Made by a program: the position numbers and the translations under genes
In this document: positions 1 to 7,186 of the stretch, one piece after another
Position numbering within the stretch: position 1 is the stretch's first letter
Layout: each line of letters starts with the position of its first letter
The notes under the pieces: generated by a model
What the model was told of the DNA's origin: nothing
Database searches by the model: none
What the model saw: only the letters and a program-made list of their open reading frames with translations
NCBI GenBank assembly: GCA_050693035.1
Contig: JBOGWB010000050.1
Coordinates: forward strand, 1-48,287
Reading direction: 5' to 3'
From: DASYVD01 sp050693035
GTDB taxonomy: Bacteria; Actinomycetota; UBA4738; CALAEC01
DNA length: 48,287 nt

Positions 1-49
1 TGCCCTCTCTGGCCTCAGAGGACCGGCCGACAGCTCACGACAGAGGGCA
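1..49. repeat. Long-loop inverted repeat at the left edge
   Basis: TGCCCTCT at 1-8 is the reverse complement of AGAGGGCA at 42-49, with a smaller GGCC/GGCC pair nested inside. It may be part of a hairpin that ends or attenuates a gene lying left of the window. There is no T-tract, so a rho-independent terminator is not supported. Confidence 0.25.
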
Positions 50-58
50 CCTCGGCCC

Positions 59-118
59 GTCAGACCCAGGGTCAGACCGGCCCTACCGAGACCGCCTGAA
101 TCATCTCTGTCAGACCCC
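59..118 (+). repeat. Three direct GTCAGACC repeats upstream of the rmuC-like gene
   Basis: GTCAGACC occurs at 59-66, 71-78 and 109-116, all in the same orientation in the short non-coding leader before the first gene. The last copy ends just before a TAGACT -10-like hexamer at 124-129. Repeats in such a position may bind an activator or repressor; no known motif is recognised. Confidence 0.35.
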
Positions 119-149
119 GTGGCTAGACTCCCGGGTCGGGAGGAAGGCC

Positions 150-1175
150 ATGACGACGGCGACCATGGTGGTGGTGGCCCTGGCGGCACTCGCGGCGGGC
201 GGCATCGTCGCGGCAGTGGTGCTGGCCCTGCGCCGCCCCGGCGGGGGACAGGGCGGGGTTCGGGAACTGGTGGGTCTGGTGGAGGCCCACGGGATCCGCA
301 TCGAGCGCCTCGCCGACGCCCTGGGGCGACAGTCGCTGGACGACCAGGCGGTGCGGGAAGGCCTGGTCCGGGTGCGAGCGGCCCTGGAGGAGACGCGGCT
401 CCAGGATGAGGAGCGCCGCCGCTCGGAGGAGAGGGGCTGGGAGGCGATCCGCCGCCTCGAGTCGGTGCTGGTGGGCGGGGCCACTCGGGGCCGGGCCGGG
501 GAGAACGTGCTGGAGGAGGCGCTCGGCCAGCTCCCGGCCGGCATGGTCGTCCGAGACTTCCGGGTGAACGGCCGGGTCGTGGAGTTCGCCCTGGTCCTTC
601 CGGACGGAAGGCGCCTTCCCGTGGATTCCAAGTGGGCGGCGTCGCCGCTGCTGGAGGCACTGGACGGCGAGGAGGACCCAGGGGCACGGGACGTTCTGGC
701 GCGGAAGGTCGAGGACGAGGTGGTCCGGCGGGCCCGAGAGGTGGCCGCCTACCTCGAGCCCAGCATGACCACGCCGTTCGCGGTGGCGTGCGTGCCCGAC
801 GCGGCCTTCGGGGCCTGCCGGCGGGCCCACGCCGACGCGTTCGTCCGGGGGGTCGTGCTGGTGCCGTACTCGACGGCGCTCCCGGTCCTCCTGTCCCTGT
901 ACACGCTGGCCGCGCGGCACGGGGGGGCCGCGGACGCCCAGGCGTGCCTGGCTGAGCTCGATGGTCTGGTGCAGACCATGGAGCTCACCCTGGAGAACAA
1001 GGTGGCCAGGGCGACGACCATGCTCCAGAACGCCGCCGACGACTGGCGCACCAGCCTGGGGAAGGCCCGGGGAGCTCTGGGCAGGGGGCGGGGCACCGCG
1101 GAGAGGGGTGGCGCGGAACCGTCGACCGGTTCCGATCCCGAGGCCGGGCCCGGCTCGCTCGCTGCGGTCGGCTAG
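150..1175 (+). CDS. rmuC: RmuC-family DNA recombination protein (short form)
   Basis: A 341-residue protein with one N-terminal membrane helix (about residues 5-27), a charged helical stretch to about 110, and an RmuC-type domain at about 115-320. The domain contains the family motifs GENVLEEALG and LPVDSKW; the latter carries the Asp/Lys pair of the predicted PD-(D/E)XK-like nuclease fold. RmuC proteins limit inversions at short inverted repeats, and the membrane anchor is usual. This copy is shorter than the roughly 475-residue E. coli protein, mainly in the coiled-coil region. The ATG is chosen because GGGAGGA at 138-144 lies just upstream. A TAGACT -10-like element is at 124-129. The gene stands alone; family assignment is good, biological role inferred. 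Confidence 0.85.
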   Translation: MTTATMVVVALAALAAGGIVAAVVLALRRPGGGQGGVRELVGLVEAHGIRIERLADALGRQSLDDQAVREGLVRVRAALEETRLQDEERRRSEERGWEAIRRLESVLVGGATRGRAGENVLEEALGQLPAGMVVRDFRVNGRVVEFALVLPDGRRLPVDSKWAASPLLEALDGEEDPGARDVLARKVEDEVVRRAREVAAYLEPSMTTPFAVACVPDAAFGACRRAHADAFVRGVVLVPYSTALPVLLSLYTLAARHGGAADAQACLAELDGLVQTMELTLENKVARATTMLQNAADDWRTSLGKARGALGRGRGTAERGGAEPSTGSDPEAGPGSLAAVG

Positions 1176-1218
1176 CCTCGCTGGGGGTCGGCCGGCACGG
1201 GCGGTCGCTCCATCTCGG

Positions 1219-1224
1219 TATCCT
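1219..1224 (+). promoter_or_regulatory. -10 element of a leaderless promoter
   Basis: TATCCT lies 6 bases before the GTG at 1231, the spacing at which transcription would begin at or next to the start codon. It supports GTG 1231 rather than ATG 1252 as the start of the next gene. Confidence 0.5.
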
Positions 1225-1230
1225 CGCCGG

Positions 1231-1584
1231 GTGGACGCCACTCCGGCCGGGATGTTCGAGGAGGCACTGACCCGACAGGGGTTCCATGAGGTTCAGCAGC
1301 GGCGCGGGGTGCGGCTCTTCAGCTCGGCCCCCAACCCGTATCTGACCTACTGGGTTCACGTGGAGCCTGACGGGTTGGCCCTGTTCACCTGGGAGTTCGC
1401 CATCGCGGAATTCATGGCGACACTCGGGCTCCAGGTCGGATCCGATGAGTACCTCAACACCTTCCTGTTCCCGAGGGAGGACGTCCGCGGTCCACAGGAG
1501 CCCGCGTGGCTGGCCGCGCAGATCGAGCGTACCGAAGCCATTCTCCGCTCGGTTTCCCTGTTCGGGAACGGCGAGCCCGACTAG
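1231..1584 (+). CDS. Small uncharacterised protein
   Basis: A 117-residue soluble protein that I do not recognise. It is rich in aromatic residues around 30-60 (FSSAPNPYLTYWVHVEPDG), with alternating hydrophobic positions that suggest a small mixed alpha/beta fold. It has no signal peptide, membrane helix or metal motif. The GTG is preferred because a TATCCT hexamer precedes it by 6 bases; ATG 1252 is the alternative. The reading frame extends upstream, but that part overlaps rmuC and has low-complexity Arg/Pro content, so it is not counted. It sits between rmuC and a PadR gene, but the next gene has its own promoter, so no operon is implied. Confidence 0.6.
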   Translation: MDATPAGMFEEALTRQGFHEVQQRRGVRLFSSAPNPYLTYWVHVEPDGLALFTWEFAIAEFMATLGLQVGSDEYLNTFLFPREDVRGPQEPAWLAAQIERTEAILRSVSLFGNGEPD

Positions 1585-1607
1585 CCCTGAGCGGGAGTCC
1601 GGGGCAC

Positions 1608-1637
1608 TTGACAACGAGCCAAGGGCGGGTGCATACT
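1608..1637 (+). promoter_or_regulatory. Sigma-70-type promoter of the padR-ABC operon
   Basis: A perfect TTGACA at 1608-1613 and CATACT at 1632-1637 are separated by 18 bases, one of the clearest -35/-10 pairs in the window. The predicted transcript starts about 1644, inside the palindromic block that follows, and gives a leader of about 55 bases before padR. Confidence 0.65.
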
Positions 1638-1669
1638 GCGATGCATACTAGTTTATCTAGGACTAGTCC
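1631..1669. promoter_or_regulatory. Candidate PadR operator
   Basis: The block holds a direct GCATACT repeat (1631-1637 and 1643-1649), two ACTAGT sites (1647-1652 and 1662-1667) and the perfect palindrome GGACTAGTCC (1660-1669). Three CTAG tetramers occur within 20 bases, unusual in GC-rich DNA. Its location over the likely transcription start suggests autoregulation by the PadR protein encoded just downstream. Known PadR operators are short inverted repeats; this exact motif is inferred. Confidence 0.5.
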
Positions 1670-1697
1670 CGACAGGAACAGGGAGGTTTCCCGAACC

Positions 1698-2273
1698 ATG
1701 GCGACCCGCGTGACTCAGGGCCCGGAAGCCAAGGCGCTTCCGACGACGTCCTACGCGGTGCTGGGGCTCCTCACGTTCGGGGAGATGTCCGGCTACGACG
1801 TGACCAAGGTGGCCGAGCAGTCCATCGCGTTCTTCTTCACCCCGGCCAAGAGCCAGATCTACTCTGAGCTTCGCCGCCTCGTGTCGCTGGGCTATGCGAC
1901 CGAGCGCGAGGTCGAGCAGGACCGCCTTCCCGACAAGCGCCTGTACAGGATCACCGACCGGGGGCGCCGGGCCCTCCGCGGTTGGCTGGAGACGGTCGAG
2001 GTCGAGAGCGCCGAGATCAAGAGCCCGTTCCTGGTGAAAGTGTTCTTCGGCGCGCACATGGGCAGGGACGCGCTCCTCGCGCAGGTGAAGGAGATGCGCA
2101 GGCGGGACGCCCAGCAGCTCCAGGCGCTCAAAGAGATCGAGACGTTGATCAAGGGGCAGGACGAGATGTTCTTTCCGAACCTCACTCTCAGGTGCGGATT
2201 GGCCCACACGCGGGCCGTCATCCGCTGGGAGGACGAGGTCATCCGGGAGCTCGAGACGCGGGAGGAGTCGTGA
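1698..2273 (+). CDS. PadR-family transcriptional regulator
   Basis: A 191-residue protein with the N-terminal winged helix of the PadR family at about residues 15-95. Typical features are the opening SYAVLGLL, the GYDV turn, SQIYSELRRL as recognition helix, and the wing with TERE and KRLYRITDRG. The C-terminal half is an acidic and basic helix that would form the PadR/Vir-type dimerisation region. PadR proteins usually repress neighbouring efflux genes and are released by the effluxed compound. The start ATG has GGAGGT about 10 bases upstream. The stop overlaps the GTG of the ABC ATPase gene (GTGA), so the three genes are likely one operon with PadR as local regulator. Confidence 0.9.
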   Translation: MATRVTQGPEAKALPTTSYAVLGLLTFGEMSGYDVTKVAEQSIAFFFTPAKSQIYSELRRLVSLGYATEREVEQDRLPDKRLYRITDRGRRALRGWLETVEVESAEIKSPFLVKVFFGAHMGRDALLAQVKEMRRRDAQQLQALKEIETLIKGQDEMFFPNLTLRCGLAHTRAVIRWEDEVIRELETREES

Positions 2274-3244
2274 ACACGAAGCAGCGGGTTCGATCGGTGG
2301 CCACCGACCCTGCCGTGACGGTCGAAGACCTCGTGAAGGTGTTCCCCGCACCGGGGGGCGGCACGCTCACCGCGGTGGACGGTGTGTCGTTCTCCGTCAG
2401 CCGCGGTGAGGTGTTCGGTTTCCTGGGCCCCAACGGTGCGGGGAAGACGACCACGCTCGAGATCATCGAGGGCCTCCAGTCGCCGACCTCGGGTCGCACC
2501 GAGGTCGTGGGCCTCGACTCGCGTCGCCACCGCGAGCAGATGAAGCAGCGGATCGGCGTTCAACTCCAGGCCGGCGCGTACTTCGACTTCCTCACGTTGG
2601 AGGAGATCCTCGACCTGTTCGGGTCGTTCTATCCGCGACGCATCGAGCCGGCGGAGCTCCTCGAGAAGGTGGGGCTCCTGGAGAAGCGAAAGGCGCTGGT
2701 CCGCGAGCTGTCCGGAGGCCAGGCGCAACGGTTCTCCATCGTGGCCTCGCTTGTGAACGACCCGGAGGTGGTGTTCCTCGACGAGCCAACCACCGGGCTC
2801 GACCCGCAGGCCCGCAGGAACCTCTGGGATCTCATCACCACGATCAACCGAGAGGGCAAGACCGTCGTGCTCACCACCCACTACATGGAGGAAGCGGAGA
2901 TCCTCTGCGACCGGGTGGCCATCATCGACCGGGGCAAGATCCAGGCGCTGGACACCCCGATGGGGCTGATCCACCAGTTGCCGACGGCCTACCGGATCGT
3001 CTTCGCCACCTCGCAGCCCGTGATCGAGGGGGAACTGCGGGGATTGCCCGGGGTGGCGGACGTCGACACCGTGCTGAACGGCGACTTCCGATACGAGCTC
3101 CAGGTGTCTCGGGCGCAGGTGACGCTGCCGGCGTTCCTGGACTGGGCGGAGCGACGGGGGGTACGAGTGGATGACGTTCGGGTCATGCCCGCGACGCTCG
3201 AGGACGTGTTTCTTTCGTTGACCGGCCACAGCCTCCGCGAGTAG
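2270..3244 (+). CDS. ABC exporter ATP-binding protein (DrrA-like)
   Basis: A 324-residue ATPase subunit of an ABC-2 type exporter. It shows Walker A (GPNGAGKTTT), the signature LSGGQAQR, Walker B with VVFLDEPTTGLD, and the switch histidine in TTHYMEEAE. The C-terminal 90 residues form the extra domain typical of DrrA/CcmA-like ATPases. The chosen GTG overlaps the padR stop; GTG 2297 or 2315 are in-frame alternatives, because the GGAGGAG before 2270 is very close to the codon. The permease gene follows after 17 bases. The pair probably exports a lipophilic compound or drug under PadR control; the substrate is unknown. Confidence 0.9.
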   Translation: MNTKQRVRSVATDPAVTVEDLVKVFPAPGGGTLTAVDGVSFSVSRGEVFGFLGPNGAGKTTTLEIIEGLQSPTSGRTEVVGLDSRRHREQMKQRIGVQLQAGAYFDFLTLEEILDLFGSFYPRRIEPAELLEKVGLLEKRKALVRELSGGQAQRFSIVASLVNDPEVVFLDEPTTGLDPQARRNLWDLITTINREGKTVVLTTHYMEEAEILCDRVAIIDRGKIQALDTPMGLIHQLPTAYRIVFATSQPVIEGELRGLPGVADVDTVLNGDFRYELQVSRAQVTLPAFLDWAERRGVRVDDVRVMPATLEDVFLSLTGHSLRE

Positions 3245-3261
3245 AGGAAGAGGAGAGGGCC

Positions 3262-4359
3262 ATGCGCAAGCTCTTCACCGCCAGCGTCAAGATGCTCTAC
3301 CGAGACCGGCAGAGCCTGTTCTGGGCGCTCATGTTCCCGATCATCTTCACCGTCGTCTTCGGGCTGTTCGACTTCAGCCAGGCTCCCGAGGTGCGCATCG
3401 CTGTGGCCGCCGAGCGGCGCTCGTCGGTGTCGGAGGCGCTGGCCACGGGCCTCCGCGATGTCGAATCCTTCGAAGTCAGCCGGACCACCGAAGTGGCGGC
3501 GGCTCGCCGGCAGCTCACCGAAGGGGAAGTGGATGTCGTGGTGGCGGTTCCTCCCACCTTGACCACTCTTTCGCCGGGCAGCCCACCGGTTGTCTCCCCC
3601 ATGGCCGTGACCGTCTATTACAACGAGAACAACTTCGACTCGAACCAGTTCGCCCTGGGCACCATCCAACGGATCGTGGACCGCATGAACCTGCGACTGG
3701 CCGGAGTGACCTCTCCCCCGCTGTCCGTCGAAGCGCGCGGCGTGAGCGCCCGCTCGGTCGAGTACTACGACTTCCTGCTGCCCGGCCTCGTGGCCATGGG
3801 CGTGATGAACTTCTCGATCACCGGCATGGCCGTGGCGGTGGCCCGGTACCGGGAGCAGCGGATCCTCAAGCGGATCCTGGCCACGCCGCTGCGGCCCTTC
3901 AAGTTCCTCTCCGCGCAGGTCCTCGCCCGGCTGGTGCTCGCTTTCGTGCAGGCGGCGCTCATCGTGGCGGTGGGAGTGTTCCTGTTCGGGGCGAACGTGT
4001 ACGGGAACGTGGGGTGGATCTTCCTCCTGGCTACGGTGGCCAACCTCATCTTCCTGAACATCGGGTTCGCGGTGGCCGGGCGATCGCCCAACCCCGACAG
4101 CGCCCAGGGGATCGCCAGCGCGGTGGCCATCCCGATGATGTTCCTGTCGGGCGTGTTCTTCCCCACCGACACGCTGCCGCAGGTCATGCAGACGGTGGTC
4201 AAGTACCTACCGCTGACCCCGCTGATCGAAGCCCTGCGAAAGGTGTCGCTGGAGGGGCTGTCCATCACCGACACCGGGCCGCAGCTCATCCTGCTCGGCG
4301 CGTGGGGGGTGGCCTCATTCGCCCTGGCCGCGATGAACTTCCGGTTCGCCCGGACCTGA
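3262..4359 (+). CDS. ABC-2 type transporter permease
   Basis: A 365-residue membrane protein with the ABC-2 layout: one helix near residues 18-35, a large outside domain to about 165, then a cluster of five or so helices from about 170 to the end. The segment with YREQRILKRILATPLRP is the conserved coupling region of the family. A purine-rich GAGGAGAGGG stretch precedes the ATG. The gene follows the ATPase gene in the same operon, so it should form the membrane channel of the PadR-regulated exporter, probably as a homodimer. Confidence 0.88.
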   Translation: MRKLFTASVKMLYRDRQSLFWALMFPIIFTVVFGLFDFSQAPEVRIAVAAERRSSVSEALATGLRDVESFEVSRTTEVAAARRQLTEGEVDVVVAVPPTLTTLSPGSPPVVSPMAVTVYYNENNFDSNQFALGTIQRIVDRMNLRLAGVTSPPLSVEARGVSARSVEYYDFLLPGLVAMGVMNFSITGMAVAVARYREQRILKRILATPLRPFKFLSAQVLARLVLAFVQAALIVAVGVFLFGANVYGNVGWIFLLATVANLIFLNIGFAVAGRSPNPDSAQGIASAVAIPMMFLSGVFFPTDTLPQVMQTVVKYLPLTPLIEALRKVSLEGLSITDTGPQLILLGAWGVASFALAAMNFRFART

Positions 4360-4391
4360 CGGACCGAGCCCACAAGTCGGAAGCCTTGGGC

Positions 4392-4397
4392 TACCCT
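4392..4397 (+). promoter_or_regulatory. -10 element of a leaderless promoter
   Basis: TACCCT ends 7 bases before GTG 4405. It supports this start and a leaderless transcript for the PIG-L gene. Confidence 0.45.
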
Positions 4398-4404
4398 TTG
4401 GCTC

Positions 4405-5115
4405 GTGGAGTTCGAGCGGGCCCTGGTGGTCTTCGCCCACCCAGACGACGCAGAGTTCCTCTGCGGAGGGACCGTGGCAACCTGGGCGAAGAGGGGAACT
4501 GAGGTTCACTACGTCTGCGCAACCGACGGGTCGGCGGGCTGGAACGGTCCGGACCGCTCCCGCGACGAAATCGCCCGCATCCGCCAGGCCGAGATGCGTG
4601 AGGCGGCGAACGTCCTCGGCGTGCGCTCGGTTACCTTCCTCGGGTTCGTCGACGGGACCCTCGAGCCGACCCTTCAGCTGCGCAGGGCGATCACCAGAGA
4701 GGTCCGCCGGCTGAGGCCGGACCTGCTCCTGACCAACGACCCGTCGCTCCTGTGGAGTGGCCGCCGCTACGTGAACCATCCGGACCACCGGGCGGTCGGT
4801 GAGGCCGTCCTGGCCGTGGTGGCATGCGACGCGCCGACCCGGCCTCAGTTCCCGGAGCTGCTCGAAGAGGGCCTGGAGCCGCACAAGGTGCCCCGCCTGT
4901 GGCTTCCTACCTGGGACGGAGCGGATACCTACGTAGACATCAGCGACGCCATCGATCTCAAGATCGAGTCGCTCCATCGGCACAAGAGCCAGATGGAGAA
5001 CATGGGCATGGCTGATGTCGACGACCGTGTCCGCGAATGGGCCGCCGACCTCGGGAAAGAGCGCGACGTGAAGTACGCCGAGGCGTTCCGGACCTTCGAC
5101 CTGAACGATGACTGA
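4405..5115 (+). CDS. PIG-L/LmbE-family deacetylase
   Basis: A 236-residue zinc-dependent deacetylase of the PIG-L family, which includes MshB and Mca of mycothiol metabolism and N-acetylglucosaminyl-PI deacetylase. The zinc motif AHPDDAE is at about residues 11-17 and the second metal ligand motif NHPDHR at about 116-121. The length is close to many uncharacterised actinobacterial family members and shorter than typical MshB (about 300), so a mycothiol role cannot be claimed. There is no Shine-Dalgarno sequence; a -10 hexamer just upstream suggests leaderless expression. A DUF5319 gene follows after 15 bases and may be cotranscribed. Confidence 0.88.
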   Translation: MEFERALVVFAHPDDAEFLCGGTVATWAKRGTEVHYVCATDGSAGWNGPDRSRDEIARIRQAEMREAANVLGVRSVTFLGFVDGTLEPTLQLRRAITREVRRLRPDLLLTNDPSLLWSGRRYVNHPDHRAVGEAVLAVVACDAPTRPQFPELLEEGLEPHKVPRLWLPTWDGADTYVDISDAIDLKIESLHRHKSQMENMGMADVDDRVREWAADLGKERDVKYAEAFRTFDLNDD

Positions 5116-5130
5116 GCCGAGGACCCGACG

Positions 5131-5640
5131 ATGAGCGAAGAAGAAGAAGAGCGCGCCCAGCCGCTGGACCCCGAAGAGAAGGACAACATCGCGGCGGACC
5201 TGGACGATCTCGACGCGATGCGGGCGGTGTTCGAGGCTCAGGGGATGAAGGGGGTGATCATCGCCTGCCCCGACTGCGGCTCAGACCACTACTACGGATG
5301 GGACCTGCTGAAGGAAAGCCTGGAGCACATGCTGGAGACGGGCGAACCGCGCATGCACGAACCCGCCTTCGAGCCGAAGGAAGACGAGTACATCATCTGG
5401 GACTACGGGAAGGGCTATATCGACGCGTTGTCCGATACGGGTCTGGACTCGATGGCGCCAACCGACCTGAAGGTCTGCGCGTGGTGCGACTCACCCGTGG
5501 AGTCGTTCTTCGGTTTCTGCCCGAAATGCGGGCGGTCGCTGGCGCCCATGCGCCTGTTGCGAGAACTGTCCGCGCGGGGGATCCCGGAGAAGGAAGCACG
5601 TGCGATCCTGGTGAAAGCGGGCTTCGAGCCGTTCGGCTAG
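5131..5640 (+). CDS. DUF5319-family protein with C-terminal zinc ribbon
   Basis: A 169-residue soluble protein. The first 110 residues match the actinobacterial DUF5319 pattern: an acidic N-terminus, a LDPEEKDNI helix, a CPDCG knuckle followed by HYYGWDLL, and WDYGKGYIDAL. The last 60 residues add a CAWC and CPKC pair, a zinc ribbon, and a helix (IPEKEARAILVKAGFEPFG). Function is unknown; the paired Cys motifs suggest metal binding and possibly contact with nucleic acid or protein. The extra ribbon is longer than I expect for DUF5319, though I cannot compare alignments here. Confidence 0.8.
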   Translation: MSEEEEERAQPLDPEEKDNIAADLDDLDAMRAVFEAQGMKGVIIACPDCGSDHYYGWDLLKESLEHMLETGEPRMHEPAFEPKEDEYIIWDYGKGYIDALSDTGLDSMAPTDLKVCAWCDSPVESFFGFCPKCGRSLAPMRLLRELSARGIPEKEARAILVKAGFEPFG

Positions 5641-5655
5641 GAGGTCCTGCCGGCG

Positions 5656-5853
5656 CTATGGTCGGGACCGGCGGCGGCTCGCGACGAGCAGGGCCAGGCC
5701 CAGAGCGATCAGGAGCAGAGGCCACAACACGGCCGCTCGGAGCTCCAACACGCCGAGTCGCTCGAACAGGAACACCAGTCCGGCGACGATGAAGAAGATC
5801 CCGAACCCGAGTGCTCCGGTGTCGAATCCGCGGTCGTCCCGCCGATCGCTCAC
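5656..5853 (-). CDS. LiaI-like small membrane protein
   Basis: A 65-residue protein with two predicted membrane helices (about residues 14-32 and 38-57) joined by a short loop containing ERLGVLEL, ending in a run of arginines. This is the LiaI/LiaF transmembrane-type (DUF5668-like) module. Its GTG overlaps the stop of the preceding gene (GTGA), so it is the third gene of a coupled operon with LiaF-like and PspC proteins. Such proteins sit in the membrane and modulate cell-envelope stress signalling; the exact role here is inferred. Confidence 0.7.
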   Translation of the reverse strand: MSDRRDDRGFDTGALGFGIFFIVAGLVFLFERLGVLELRAAVLWPLLLIALGLALLVASRRRSRP

Positions 5854-6578
5854 TGATTCACCTTCACGCTCCCCAGGCCCACGGAGAGGTCGAGGGAGAT
5901 CAGCGGCCCGATCGCTACCCGTCTCCGGTCAACTCGTCGCCTCACGATTCGCTCCGGGCCGAATCCCGACGCCTGCTCCCCCAAGATCTGGATGTCCCCG
6001 AGCCCCGCGCGCGCGTGAACTTCGACATTGATCCCTACCGGGACCTCGACCACCAATTCCCCCAGTCCTGCTCGCGCCCGAATGTCGACTCGGTCGCCCC
6101 GGACGAGGCGGAGATCCGTGAGATCGATCACCAGTTGGCCCACGGCCAGGTCGTAGCGCGGCTCGAGCTCGGCCGCGCTCTGCGGAGTGATCACCCGCTG
6201 GCCCACGCCGCCGACCAACGGCAGGTCCACCGCGGCAACCACCGCGGTGGTGATGGTGAGCACGATCCCAAGGGCGATCAGGCCGCTGTACCGGCCGGTG
6301 CGTGAGCCGGCCACGAGCACGGCTCCGACCACGATCAGCGCCGCCGGGAGCAGCGCGTCCCATGGGAGCTCGATGACGCCAAGGGACTCGAAGAGCCACC
6401 CCACCCCGACGGCGAGCAGGATCAGCGCGAACGCGATGCGTCCCAACGGAAGCGAGCGCCGTCCCTCTGCCGCCGGCGGTCGGGCCTGGGGCCCGGGAGG
6501 TGGCGGCTCGGTTGCGGTCTGCCTTCCCGAGGCCGCCCTGCTACCCGCAGGCCGCCGTGGCGGCTCGCTCCCGGTCAC
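5850..6578 (-). CDS. LiaF-like cell-wall-active protein
   Basis: A 242-residue protein. A proline-rich cytoplasmic head of about 45 residues precedes three membrane helices (about 47-66, 70-87, 92-114). The rest is a repetitive beta domain with VDIRARAGLGELVVEVP and the similar VEVHARAGLGDIQILGE, the repeat found at the C-terminus of LiaF-like proteins. The frame extends further upstream, but GTG 6578 is chosen because it overlaps the stop of the PspC gene (GTGA), as does the next junction. In Firmicutes LiaF restrains the LiaRS two-component system; here no LiaRS gene is in view. Confidence 0.75.
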   Translation of the reverse strand: MTGSEPPRRPAGSRAASGRQTATEPPPPGPQARPPAAEGRRSLPLGRIAFALILLAVGVGWLFESLGVIELPWDALLPAALIVVGAVLVAGSRTGRYSGLIALGIVLTITTAVVAAVDLPLVGGVGQRVITPQSAAELEPRYDLAVGQLVIDLTDLRLVRGDRVDIRARAGLGELVVEVPVGINVEVHARAGLGDIQILGEQASGFGPERIVRRRVDRRRVAIGPLISLDLSVGLGSVKVNQ

Positions 6579-7147
6579 CGTCGAGTGCTTTGGAACAGGA
6601 CGGCCGCGCCGATGGCAATGAGGATCAACGGCCCGGTCACCCGGTCGAACCAGGGGACCAGACGGTCGATCAGCAGGATGATCCCCAGAGCCACCAATCC
6701 CACTCCGACCACCAACCACAGGTCCACGTGCCGTTCCGGCTGCGGTCGCGCTCCGACCGGTTCACCCGCTCGCTCCTCCGGGATCAGGATCCAGCCCAAG
6801 ACGTACAGGAGGACCCCCGAACCACCGGCGAACGCCAGGATCACGAAGGCGATGCGAAGGACCACCGGGTCGACGCCGAGGTAGCGGCCCAGTCCCCCGG
6901 CCACGCCGGCGATGACCCGATCATCGGTGCTGCGCCGGAGCACCCGGTCCGTGGCCACCGGGCTCGAGGGCCGGTCGGAGCGGACGCGCTCGCGACCCGG
7001 CTGCTCGGCGGTGGGCTGCTCGGCGGTGGGCCCGCCCGTGGATCCGCGACGCGTACCCGAGCGGGCGGCCCTCGAAGCCGTGCCCTTCTGGCTCCCTCGC
7101 CCGGCTGAGCGCTTCCGGCTCGGTTCGTCGCTCGCTCTGCGTGCCAC
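6575..7147 (-). CDS. PspC-domain membrane protein
   Basis: A 190-residue protein. After a basic, low-complexity head of about 65 residues comes a PspC domain: LRRSTDDRVIAGVAGGLGRYLGVDP followed in sequence by a membrane helix and the LGWILIPEE ending. Two further helices (about 140-160 and 168-184) resemble the LiaI-like module of the next gene. PspC proteins sense and respond to envelope stress. The GTG start has TAGGCT 6 bases upstream, indicating a leaderless transcript for the three-gene operon. The head carries a 15-base tandem duplication (PTAEQ twice). Family is clear from the PspC segment. Confidence 0.82.
   Translation of the reverse strand: MARRASDEPSRKRSAGRGSQKGTASRAARSGTRRGSTGGPTAEQPTAEQPGRERVRSDRPSSPVATDRVLRRSTDDRVIAGVAGGLGRYLGVDPVVLRIAFVILAFAGGSGVLLYVLGWILIPEERAGEPVGARPQPERHVDLWLVVGVGLVALGIILLIDRLVPWFDRVTGPLILIAIGAAVLFQSTRR
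6999..7028 (-). repeat. 15-base tandem duplication inside the PspC gene
   Basis: Two adjacent exact copies of a 15-mer (6999-7013 and 7014-7028) encode PTAEQ twice in the disordered head of the PspC-domain protein. It keeps the frame and looks like a slippage product. Confidence 0.7.
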
Positions 7148-7153
7148 GTTCGG

Positions 7154-7159
7154 AGCCTA
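7154..7159 (-). promoter_or_regulatory. -10 element of the PspC-LiaF-LiaI operon
   Basis: On the minus strand TAGGCT lies 6 bases before the GTG start at 7147, the leaderless spacing. It would drive all three overlapping envelope genes. Confidence 0.45.
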
Positions 7160-7186
7160 CCAAGGAGGAAGGGTCGGTTGAAGGGG

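Noticed and set aside
1982..2269. A longer N-terminus for the ABC ATPase
   Set aside because: The extra part overlaps padR and has no family similarity; the ATPase fold begins after 2270.
4367..4392. AGCCCA/TGGGCT hairpin after the ABC permease as a terminator
   Set aside because: The stem is only 6 bp with a 14-base loop and no T-tract, and it overlaps the next gene's -10.
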